NCBI GenBank assembly: GCA_964517585.1
Contig: CAZFCB010000058.1
Span: 1 to 5,148 of the forward strand
Direction: 5' to 3'
Origin: JAGORY01 sp964517585
GTDB taxonomy: Bacteria > Patescibacteriota > Gracilibacteria > Peribacterales > Peribacteraceae
Length of the DNA stretch: 5,148 nt
The position numbers and the translations under genes are program-made. This document shows, piece after piece, positions 1-5,148 of the stretch (position 1 is its first letter; the number at the start of each line of letters is the position of its first letter). The notes below the pieces were generated by a model. That model saw only the letters and a list, made by a program, of their open reading frames with translations. It made no database searches and was not told the origin of the DNA.

Positions 1-3000
1 GGAACAACGGCAGTGATGAACTCTCGATTCTCTCGAACGGCAATGTTGGTATTGGTACAAACACTCCTAAGACAAAGCTTGATGTCCAAGGAACCATCTC
101 AGGTTCACGACTCAATGTTAGCAATAATGCTAACATCTCCGGCTCTCTTCTTGTTCTGAATAACATCACCACCCGCGGTACACTCTCCGGTAGCAACCTC
201 ACCGTCTCTCGCTCCGCCTCTATCAGTGGCACGCTCATCGTGAAAACTGGCATCACGAGTAAAGGCTCACTCTCGGGCTCCACGTTCTACGGTGCAGGAC
301 TCGGTAGCTGCACAGGCAGTGACCAGAAACTTCTCTACAACGATGCAACCGGAAAGTTTAGCTGTGGAACAATCACAGCAACGCCAACCACGTTCGGCAC
401 TGGCAACGTCCTCACCATCGGTGATGCACGGTATCTGCGTACCGCAGGCGGAACCATGACCGGTATCCTCATCGTCAAACAGACGATCTCCGGTTCCAGA
501 TTAACGATTTCTGAGAATGCGAATATCTCTGGAGCACTTCTCGTGAAGGGAAATGTGGGGATTGGGACGACGGCTCCTACAAATACATTGGACGTGGATG
601 GATCAGTGATGATTCGTAGCGGAGCTATTTTTGACGCTACAGGTTCAACTGGAACAAGCTATAGAAGAAGTGGAGTTTCTTATGGACAAATAAATACAGA
701 TAGTAATCATCTAACATTTACTGCCTATAATGGTGCTTCATTTGATTTTAATGGAGGTAATGTAGGCATTGGCACTACTGCTCCCAAAGCCAAACTCGAT
801 GTGGTTGGGACGATCTCCGGCTCTCGCCTGAGCATCAGTAATAATGCAAACATCTCCGGTTCACTTCTTGTTCTGAATAACATCACCACTCGCGGCACAC
901 TCTCCGGCACCAACCTCACGGTCTCCCGCTCTGCCTCCATCTCCGGCACTCTCATCGTGAAGACTGGCATTACGTCTAAGGGTTCTGTCTCGGGCTCGAC
1001 GATTTCTGGCTTCAACTTAGGCTCATGTAACGGTTCCACTCAGAAGCTTCTCTACAACAACGGAACACAGAAGTTTGAGTGCGGAACTATTACTGCAACA
1101 CCAACAACTTTCGGTACGGGCAACGTTCTCACCATCGGTGACGCACGGTACCTACGCACTGCAGGTGGAACGATGACGGGTATCCTTATCGTTAAACAGA
1201 CGATCTCGGGTTCTAGGCTGACTATTTCTGAAAATGCAAACATCTCTGGTGCACTGCTCGTGAAGGGTAATGTTGGGATTGGAGTGACAAGTCTAAGCGA
1301 AAAACTACAAGTTGCAGGAACCATACAATCGCAGCATCCAACCGTTGCTCTGTATACGCAATTGGGCGAGCAATTTGTACGAACCTATGGTGCTGATATG
1401 TACCTTGACGTTGAATCAGTCGGATATAACATGAATTTCCGACTCTCTGGTGCATCTCGTTTAGACACGATTGCGATGAAGATTCTGTCATCAGGCAACG
1501 TCGGCATCGGCACTACATCACCGTACAGCCGACTAACCGCAATACAGCCTACCTTCGTAGTTGGAAACGATTCAACATATGCTGCTAATTTTGGGTCTGC
1601 CGGATATGGAGTTAAAATTGGTTATGACGCCACGAATGATGTTGGTGCAATCCAAGTATCTCAAGATGGTATTGCATGGAAAAATCTCACACTCAATTCT
1701 AATGGTGGCAATGTTGGCATCGGCACAACGTCCCCAAAAAATCTACTTGATGTGTACGCATCAGATGGTGGTATTAGCTTGGCTCCAGGTAATGCTGGAA
1801 ACATTGGTAACAATATCTATTATTCTGGTGGATATAAGCATATTCTCAATAATTACTCAACGATAATGTCCATGGGTGGTGGGCAATACGATTTTTATAC
1901 TGGTTCAACTGGTGCCGCTGACTCTTCGGTTACGTTGTCTAACAGAATGACAATATTAAATAACGGCAACGTCGGCATCGGAGCGACATCACCGTCATTC
2001 AAGCTAGAGGTTGCTGGTAGTGCAAAAGCTGATACGTTAGCGATTGGAACTACACAGCAAGGTCAGTTGACCTATGGAGGCGGTGTAGCCAATACGTTCA
2101 ATGTGATTGGGATTGCGTCCAAAAACCTTTCGTTCGGCAGCAATGGTATTTACGACAGAATGTTTTTAGACACGTCTGGAAATGTTGGTATCGGAACGGT
2201 GAGTCCCGGAGCACGTTTAGATATCGTAAAAACTGGCAATACTGGTAATCAATTCCGTACGTATGACACTGAAGGAGTAACAGCGGCTGTGCGAACATAC
2301 AGCACTTCAGATGGAGATGGATTAATATTGAACCAGTATTATGCTGTAGCAGGGTCTCCATATTTGAGGAATGCAGATATTGTCGCATCGATGAGCGATA
2401 CATCTGCGACGCAAATTCGATTTTTCACAAAAAATCTTAGTAGTAATCCTGCTCTCGCACTTTTGATAGATAAAGCTGGCAACGTCGGTGTCGGCACTAC
2501 CGCTCCCAAAGCAAAACTCGATGTCCTCGGAACCATCTCCGGCTCTCGCCTGAGCATCAGTAATAACGCAAATATCTCCGGTGCACTGCTTGTGAAGGGA
2601 AATGTGGGTATTGGGACGACGAGTCCAACTGCAAAGCTGGACATTAAGGGAACCACTTATAGCAGTTTGTTTCACTATGGTTCAGGAGAAGATATTTATC
2701 TTAGAACGGGGAAAGTTGATGGGGTCTTGTATCTACAAGATTCTGCAATTGGGGACACAAATATTGGAGGTGGGGCTTTGTTTGTGGATTCATCAGAAAC
2801 AAACGGAAACGTCGGTATCGGAACTACCGCTCCCAAAGCAAAACTCGATGTTGTGGGATCGATATCCGGATCGACCGTCTCAGCAAATACAATCCTCACA
2901 TCGTCGGGTCTTCTGATGGTCACGCAGAAACAGATCCGAGGTTCAGGTGCTCTCGTCGTCGATCAAAAGACAAATTCTACGGGTGCTTATCTTACAACCA

Positions 3001-5148
3001 GTGCCACGAAAGCACCCCTACTCGTATTGAACACTCGTATGGATAATAGTGTCTATGCTCCACACATTCTCTTCGGTTACAACGGCACCTTCGACCTCAG
3101 TATGCGCAGAAGTGGTGCGTCCACTCTCGCAATCTCTGGCTCCGTCGTTGTCGATAGAACGCTGACAGTACAAGTGTTCGCTGCAGCTACTGCAACGACT
3201 GTCTGTCGTACATCAACCGGAACGCTTGCTGCGTGCAGCTCCTCACTACGCTACAAAGAAGACGTGCAAGATCTTTCGATGGGTCTTGATACTATTCGCG
3301 AAATGAACCCTGTGAACTTTAAATGGAAAGATCGTAATGACCGCGATTTCGGATTCATTGCCGAGGACATGGAAGCAATTAATCCGCTCCTCGTGGAGTA
3401 CGACACACAAGGCCGTGTGCAAGGAGTGAAGTACATGCAACTGACGGCAGTGCTGACGAATGCAGTCAAAGCTCTCGATGCACGCACACTTGGCATTACC
3501 AATGACTCAGGCACAACCCTCCATGCACGTGACCTTCTTACTTCATCTGGCTCTCTGCGTGTTGTTGGCATCGCCACATTCGGTTCCGGCATCGTGATCA
3601 ATTCGAAAACAACGAACGGATCGAATGATCTGCTCACCCTCAAGTCAAATGTTACGTCGTCAGGCAACACGGTCTTCCGTGTGAATGCGTCTGGTGCAGT
3701 CTTCTCGGACTCTACCTTTAATAGCCAAGGTGCAGACTACGCTGAGTGGTTTAGAGAAGGAGGGCAGAAGGGTGAGAAAGGGCAGGAAGGGCAGAAACCT
3801 TTACAGCCGGGTGAAGTTGTCTGTATCGATATTCTCAGTAACAACAGCGTAAAGCGATGTGAGCGTGGAGGTGATCCAAATGTCATGGGTATCGTTTCTA
3901 CTAATCCTGCATTCATCGGTAACAGTATTCGTGGTGCCGATGGTATGAAGGGCGTCGCAGGATATGTCCTCGTTGGTCTCATTGGCCAAGTACCTGCAAA
4001 GGTTACTCTCGATGGCGGCGTCATCCGACCTGGTGACAGCCTTACGTCTGCAGCTCGCCCTGGTTATGCTCGCAGAGCACTTGCAGGTGAGTCCACAGTC
4101 GGTGTTGCACTTGAAGGATACGATGGTTCCTCGCCTTCATATTCTCCACAAGAAAATGCGTACGGTACGATCAACGTTCTCATTTCGCGTCGTAATCAAT
4201 CACTCACCGTCGAGACTGTGGAACAGAAAGTCCTTGCATCCATTGCCTCCATGAATATCAGTGACGAAGTATCTCGTCTCGTCCAGTCCGCATCAAACAC
4301 GCTCGATGTGGATTCGCGCGTCACTGTTGCAATAGAAACGCAGATGAATGCAATGAATCTGACACAGCACGTCAACGCGATCGTCGATCGTCGTCTCTCC
4401 GGCGCAGCTCTCGTCGTGCAGGGCACGCTTTCCGCTGCGGAGATTGAGCAGGTCACACGATTGATCGTCGGTCATCAAGCACTCTCAGGTTCTCTGCGCA
4501 CTACATTGAATGACTTGGGAACTCGCATACTCGCAATCGAATCCGCATTCTCCGGCTCCCTCGTTCGCTTTGGCTCTGGTACAACCCTCCACGCAGCAGC
4601 AGCAACGATCGATCGTACGCTGAATGTACATGGAGCAATACATCTCTCCGGTTCTCTCGTTCTCTCGCGTAACGCAACGATAGGCTCGATGAACTTCTCG
4701 GGTTCTGAGGTGCATATTGGCTCACTCGTTTCCTCGGGTTCACTCAAAGTCATTGGGCCTATCACGATCGCAGGTCTGGCAGAATTCTTCGGTGATGTGC
4801 ACATCTACGGTGAACTTGTACTCAGCAACCGTCAGGCAGGATTTGCAGTCATCGCCAAAAATGACACGTCCGTGACAGTGCACTTTGAAACGCCACTGAG
4901 CGGTACGCCTGTTGTGAATGCGACTCCTCAGGGCAGAGTTGGTTCCGAATGGTGGGTCGAGCACAGCACGATGACAGGCTTTACATTGCGCACAGCAGAT
5001 TCCGTAACGCAGGACGCTCGCTTCAGCTGGACTGCACTTTCATCATTTGATCCTGCGACGGTTCTTGGCGTTGCCCCGCTACACGCCGCACCAAGCATCC
5101 CATTCCCTATCAACGAACTCGGACAACCATTGTCGTTGGATCACGTCT
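1..5148 (+). CDS. Giant modular fibre/adhesin-like protein with internal Peptidase_S74 chaperone domain (partial at both ends)
   Basis: One frame, first full codon at 3, runs 1715 codons to 5147 with no stop, so both ends of the gene are missing. Order of modules by residue: GNVGIGT-motif stalk with variable inserts (13-952), linker with Cys pair (953-1078), Peptidase_S74 (1079-1159), beta linker (1160-1243), DYAEWF module (1244-1398), helical stretch (1400-1519), second ISGS stalk (1520-1611), beta domain (1612-1679), Pro-rich tail. S74 domains are known in phage tail fibres and bacterial surface fibres, where they help trimers fold and often cut themselves off. By inference this is a secreted or surface-anchored trimeric attachment fibre. 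Only eight Cys are present, all in spaced pairs, which suits an extracellular protein. No signal peptide or anchor can be judged because the termini are outside. A prophage tail fibre is the main alternative, but no phage gene is visible nearby to support it. Confidence 0.95.
39..566 (+). repeat. Stalk block, copy 1 (176 residues)
   Basis: This is the first copy of a 176-residue block that recurs 717 bases downstream at exactly the same length. It starts with GNVGIGTNTPKTKLDV, then has two full 29-residue units (90-176 and 177-263) of the form GT(I/L)SGS..(L)..S...(I)SG, then a segment with Cys103 and Cys121 around QKLLYN, then ITATPTTFGTGNVLTIGDARYL and GGTMTGILIVK, and a third 29-residue unit (480-566) ending in GNVGIG. 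The DARYL..GGTMTG pattern is familiar from phage tail fibres. By hand count 158 of 176 residues match copy 2. The fold is probably a trimeric beta-rich stalk; that is inference. Confidence 0.9.
603..755 (+). other. Variable insert 1, AT-rich cassette
   Basis: This unique stretch of 51 residues sits between two GNVGIG motifs. It begins SVMIRSGAIFDATGSTGTSY and contains RRSGVSYGQINTDSNHLTF. It matches nothing else in the window. Base composition is unlike the flanking stalk: bases 661-750 are about 29% GC by hand count, against about 63% for 901-960. Codons such as AGA, ATA and AGT are common here and rare in the stalk. It is probably a small globular or beta element projecting from the fibre, perhaps ligand-binding, and its composition suggests a different origin from the stalk. 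No function can be assigned. Confidence 0.7.
756..1283 (+). repeat. Stalk block, copy 2 (176 residues)
   Basis: This second copy of the 176-residue block is offset 717 bases from copy 1 and has no insertions or deletions relative to it. It contains GNVGIGTTAPKAKLDVVG, 29-residue units at 807-893, 894-980 and 1197-1283, a Cys pair at residues 342 and 360, and GDARYLRTAGGTMTG. Most amino-acid differences from copy 1 cluster around residues 325-359, near the Cys pair. From Cys360 to the end (1080-1283) all 68 residues are identical to copy 1, but 33 codons differ, all silently. This points to strong selection on the protein and an old duplication, or to selection against DNA identity. Confidence 0.9.
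1320..1493 (+). other. Variable insert 2
   Basis: This unique stretch follows the degenerate GNVGIGVTSLSEKLQVAG motif. It reads TIQSQHPTVALYTQLGEQF, then VRTYGADMYLDVESVGYNMN and FRLSGASRLDTIAMKILSSG up to the next motif. Tyr, Phe and Asp are enriched compared with the Ser/Thr/Gly stalk. The pattern of short beta strands ending in a MKIL/MTIL-type strand just before GNVGIGT is shared with insert 4 (RMTILNNG) and, loosely, insert 5 (RMFLDTSG), so these are probably diverged versions of one small domain type that packs between stalk segments. Function is unknown. Confidence 0.65.
1542..1706 (+). other. Variable insert 3
   Basis: This unique stretch of about 55 residues lies between the GNVGIG motifs at 1494 and 1707. 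It reads IQPTFVVGNDSTYAANFGSA and then GYGVKIGYDATNDVGAIQVS, ending WKNLTLNSNG. It follows the motif copy that lost its KLDV strand, so the junction is atypical. The LTLNSNGGNVGIGT ending resembles the usual run-in to this motif in S74-associated fibres. It is probably a small beta domain. No function can be assigned. Confidence 0.65.
1761..1964 (+). other. Variable insert 4, AT-rich cassette
   Basis: This is a unique 68-residue stretch. It includes GGISLAPGNAGNIGNNIYYS, GGYKHILNNYSTIMSMGGGQ and YDFYTGSTGAADSS, and ends RMTILNN. Bases 1801-1860 are about 27% GC by hand count, well below the stalk. It is rich in Gly, Asn and Tyr, like carbohydrate- or surface-binding tips of fibres, but that is only a composition argument. 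Compositional contrast with both stalk blocks suggests an acquired module. Confidence 0.67.
2019..2177 (+). other. Variable insert 5
   Basis: This unique stretch of 53 residues reads SAKADTLAIGTTQQGQLTYG, then GGVANTFNVIGIASKNLSFG and SNGIYDRMFLDTS before the motif at 2178. The RMFLDTSGNVGIGT junction parallels insert 4 (RMTILNNGNVGIGA). It is probably a small beta module. Function is unknown. Confidence 0.63.
2229..2477 (+). other. Variable insert 6 (longest insert)
   Basis: At 83 residues this is the longest insert. It reads KTGNTGNQFRTYDTEGVTAA, VRTYSTSDGDGLILNQYYAV, AGSPYLRNADIVASMSDTSA and TQIRFFTKNLSSNPALALLI, then DKA before the motif. The ending (TQIRFFTKN...LALLIDKAGNVGVGT) is the run-in often seen in S74-associated fibre modules, from memory of such proteins. 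It has more charged residues than the stalk. Function is unknown; a binding head is a guess. Confidence 0.65.
2478..2651 (+). repeat. Compact stalk block, apparent deletion derivative
   Basis: Two GNVG(I/V)GT motifs are separated by just one 29-residue unit (2529-2615). Its first half (GTISGSRLSISNNANISG) matches the start of stalk copy 2 almost base for base: over 17 codons from 2532 only three bases differ from 810 onward. Its second half (ALLVKGNVGIGTTSP) matches the end of the stalk block. The join lies at NANISG (2565-2582), a sequence present twice inside the full block (near 843 and 1230). This is what recombination between those two internal copies would leave, dropping about 130 residues while keeping frame. 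Confidence 0.75.
2496..2524 (+). repeat. 29-base exact direct repeat, copy 1
   Basis: Twenty-nine bases encoding TTAPKAKLDV are identical to 2823-2851, 327 bases downstream. Both copies lie in GNVGIG motifs. Exact identity at silent sites contrasts with the silent divergence between the two large stalk blocks, so this pair is more recent or has been homogenised. Recombination between the copies would delete exactly 109 codons and keep the frame. Confidence 0.9.
2652..2804 (+). other. Variable insert 7
   Basis: This unique stretch of 51 residues reads TTYSSLFHYGSGEDIYLRTG, then KVDGVLYLQDSAIGDTNIGG and GALFVDSSETN before the motif at 2805. GC is about 43% for 2701-2760. The YSSLFHYGSGEDIYLRTGK style is familiar from phage and bacterial S74 fibres. 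It is probably a small beta domain inserted between two motif copies. Function is unknown. Confidence 0.67.
2823..2851 (+). repeat. 29-base exact direct repeat, copy 2
   Basis: This is identical to 2496-2524 over 29 bases and encodes TTAPKAKLDV within the last GNVGIG motif of the array. After this copy the stalk changes to SISGSTVSANTILTSSG and the motif does not recur. Confidence 0.9.
2859..3236 (+). other. Pre-S74 linker with insert and Cys pair
   Basis: Residues 953-1078 run from SISGSTVSANTILTSSG through RGSGALVVDQKTNSTGAYLT, KAPLLVLNTRMDNSVYAPHI and LFGYNGTFDLSMRRSGASTL to SGSVVVDRTLTVQ, then TVCRTSTGTLAACS. The APHILFGYNGTFDLSMRRSG part resembles the last beta module before many S74 domains. 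Cys1068 and Cys1078 sit just before the S74 start. A C-x(9)-C pair at this position recurs in related proteins as far as I recall, and a disulfide there could brace the cleavage site. That is inference. Confidence 0.7.
3237..3479 (+). other. Peptidase_S74 intramolecular chaperone domain
   Basis: Residues 1079-1159 show the family pattern in order: SSLRYKEDV at the start, MNPVNFKWK (from residue 1101), DFGFIAEDMEAINPLLVEYD (from 1115), then VQGVKYMQLTAVLTNAVKAL. S74 domains fold as trimers, help the upstream fibre to trimerise, and in endosialidases cut just before a Ser that pairs with a Lys five residues on. Ser1080 and Lys1085 have that spacing. The usual S-D-x-R-x-K reads S-S-L-R-Y-K here, so the Asp is replaced by Ser1081 while Arg1083 is kept. 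Whether it cleaves cannot be told from sequence. Unlike classic cases the domain is not C-terminal: at least 556 residues follow. Confidence 0.92.
3480..3731 (+). other. Beta linker between S74 and the DYAEWF module
   Basis: Residues 1160-1243 include NDSGTTLHARDLLTSSGSLR, GIATFGSGIVINSKTTNGSN, DLLTLKSNVTSSGNTVFRV and NASGAVFSDSTFNSQG. SGTTLHA recurs at 4575-4595. The GNTVFRVNASGAVFSDSTF run-in before ADYAEWF is a standard junction in these fibres as I recall them. It is probably beta-structured. Confidence 0.65.
3732..4196 (+). other. ADYAEWF...VLISRR module, possibly Peptidase_G2-like
   Basis: Residues 1244-1398 contain ADYAEWF, LQPGEVVCID, VKRCERGGDPNVMGIVSTNP and AFIGN, then GLIGQVPAKV (1325-1334), RPGDSLTSAARPGYARRA, STVGVALEGYD and INVLISRR. 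The set is well conserved among giant CPR surface proteins, from memory. Its opening (DYAE.F followed by a GIVS.NP..IGN stretch) resembles the self-cleaving C-terminal domain of phi29-type neck appendages (Peptidase_G2). That link is a hypothesis from motif similarity. Cys1274 and Cys1286 form a spaced pair. The module follows S74 within 84 residues, so two fibre-processing or trimerising modules may act in series. An unusual G-X-Y tract interrupts it after the DYAEWF motif. Confidence 0.75.
3762..3797 (+). repeat. Four collagen-like G-X-Y triplets
   Basis: Residues 1254-1265 read GQK GEK GQE GQK, a strict Gly-X-Y register with charged and Gln residues, flanked by EG and PLQPGE. The DNA is strongly purine-rich on the + strand. 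It lies between ADYAEWF and LQPGEVV. The triplets probably arose by slippage on the purine-rich repeat. Short charged collagen-like tracts occur in phage fibres, and four triplets alone are too short to be a stable triple helix. Simple flexible linker is the alternative. Confidence 0.8.
4200..4559 (+). other. Predicted helical, possibly coiled-coil segment
   Basis: Residues 1400-1519 change character from Gly/Ser/Thr beta stalk to a helix-favouring composition: VETVEQKVLASIASMNISDE, VSRLVQSASNTLDVDSRVTV, AIETQMNAMNLTQHVNAIVD, AEIEQVTRLIVGHQ and LNDLGTRILAIESAF, with hydrophobic residues spaced three to four apart. Gly is scarce apart from the SGAALVVQGTLS and ALSGSL turns. A trimeric coiled coil is plausible. 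This is judged by eye only. Confidence 0.6.
4560..4835 (+). other. Second ISGS-type stalk
   Basis: Residues 1520-1611 return to the stalk style: RFGSGTTLHAAAATIDRTLN, VHGAIHLSGSLVLSRNATIG, SMNFSGSEVHIGSLVSSGSL, KVIGPITIAGLAEFFGDVHI and YGELVLSN. Short strands of alternating hydrophobic residues separated by SGS or G turns suggest a parallel beta stack. A (GCA)4 run codes for four Ala at 4593-4604. Relationship to the upstream 29-residue units is loose. Confidence 0.68.
4836..5039 (+). other. C-terminal-type beta domain
   Basis: Residues 1612-1679 read AGFAVIAKNDTSVTVHFETP, LSGTPVVNATPQGRVGSEWW, VEHSTMTGFTLRTADSVTQD and ARFSWTAL. The order TSVTV-F--P----PVV-ATPQ---EWWV-----GFT---------FSW-A is a small beta-sandwich pattern that often closes giant CPR fibre proteins, as I recall, and resembles H-type lectin-like or tail-fibre terminal domains. 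It may cap the fibre or bind a surface. Its presence suggests the real C-terminus is not far beyond the window. Confidence 0.65.
5040..5148 (+). other. Pro-rich tail, continues past window
   Basis: Residues 1680-1715 read SSFDPATVLGVAPLHAAPSI and PFPINELGQPLSLDHV, with five Pro and little beta-stalk character. This could be a C-terminal linker or the approach to an anchor. The window ends before any stop. Confidence 0.5.

Larger units (their letters stand above)
36..2858 (+). repeat. Array of eleven GNVGIGT..P..KLDV.G motifs
   Basis: Copies of an 18-residue motif start at 39, 549, 756, 1266, 1494, 1707, 1965, 2178, 2478, 2598 and 2805. Typical versions read GNVGIGTTAPKAKLDVVG. The copy at 1266 is degenerate (GNVGIGVTSLSEKLQVAG, Pro lost), the one at 1494 loses the KLDV part (SRLTA), and the one at 2178 ends ARLDI. 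The motif is commonly seen upstream of S74 domains, where it marks module borders. Spacing is irregular (from 120 to 510 bases), because either a conserved stalk block or a unique insert lies between copies. The copies are related in protein sequence but vary widely in codon choice, so this is a coding repeat and not a DNA-level satellite. Confidence 0.93.

Noticed and set aside
661..750. AT-rich stretch as an intergenic region or promoter
   Set aside because: The main frame continues through it without a stop and it ends in a GNVGIG motif, so it is coding.
725..1039. Minus-strand open frames of 60-140 codons across the window, such as 725-1039, 2339-2656 and 3251-3670
   Set aside because: They lie opposite the continuous + strand frame, are rich in Pro/Glu/Arg as expected from reverse reading of its codons, and show no recognisable domain.
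39..1283. Template/variable repeat pair of a diversity-generating retroelement
   Set aside because: Differences between the two blocks are mostly at third codon positions and involve all bases, with no adenine-specific pattern, and no reverse transcriptase is in view.
1561..1866. Plus-strand open frames in other phases (1561-1866, 2602-2916, 3964-4254)
   Set aside because: They overlap the main frame, which carries recognisable motifs throughout, and their translations look random.
39..2858. Repeats separated by unique spacers, superficially CRISPR-like
   Set aside because: The repeats are coding, degenerate in DNA, 54 bases or longer, and irregularly spaced; protein motifs explain them.
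3756..3774. Purine-rich Shine-Dalgarno-like stretch with a GTG at 3772 as an internal start
   Set aside because: The GTG is out of frame with the main gene and its frame hits a stop within about 30 codons; the purines are explained by the G-X-Y codons.
4605..4616. Perfect 12-base palindrome acgatcgatcgt as a possible operator
   Set aside because: It lies deep inside the gene, encodes Thr-Ile-Asp-Arg in frame, and GATC/CGATCG-type words are frequent nearby.

Overview
The window is the inside of one very large protein-coding gene. On the + strand, the frame whose first full codon is at position 3 reads without a stop to position 5147. That is 1715 codons, open at both ends, so the start codon, any signal peptide, the stop codon and the promoter all lie outside the window. 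Residue numbers used here are window positions divided by 3 (codon n starts at base 3n). No second gene, RNA gene, promoter, terminator or intergenic gap is visible.

The protein is a modular, Gly/Ser/Thr-rich fibre. Residues 13-952 carry eleven copies of a GNVGIGT..P..KLDV.G motif. These alternate with (i) a conserved stalk block made of 29-residue ISGS/LSGS units and a GDARYL..GGTMTG phage-fibre-like segment, and (ii) seven unrelated inserts of about 50-83 residues, several of them clearly AT-richer than the stalk. Next come a linker with a Cys pair, an intramolecular-chaperone Peptidase_S74 domain (residues 1079-1159), a short beta linker, a second module starting ADYAEWF and ending in VLISRR (residues 1244-1398) that holds four collagen-like G-X-Y triplets, a probably helical stretch (1400-1519), a second ISGS-type stalk (1520-1611), a compact beta domain (1612-1679) and a Pro-rich tail at the window edge.

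The combination of S74, the DYAEWF...GIVSTNP...GQVPAKV...RPGDSLTSA...VLISRR module and LSGS/ISGS stalk repeats is, from memory of such families, typical of giant surface proteins of Candidate Phyla Radiation bacteria (Patescibacteria), with Peribacteria a reasonable guess given the roughly 50% GC. The absence of in-frame TGA in a Gly-rich protein argues for the standard bacterial code rather than the TGA=Gly code of Gracilibacteria/SR1. The likely role, by inference, is a trimeric cell-surface or phage-tail-like attachment fibre: variable inserts could bind targets while the S74 domain drives folding and trimerisation and may cut the chain.

The most noteworthy signals are: a 176-residue duplication whose last 68 residues are identical although 33 of 68 codons differ; an S74 domain that is internal rather than C-terminal, followed directly by a second possible self-processing module; a collagen-like insertion in that module; and AT-rich cassettes spliced into a GC-richer stalk.
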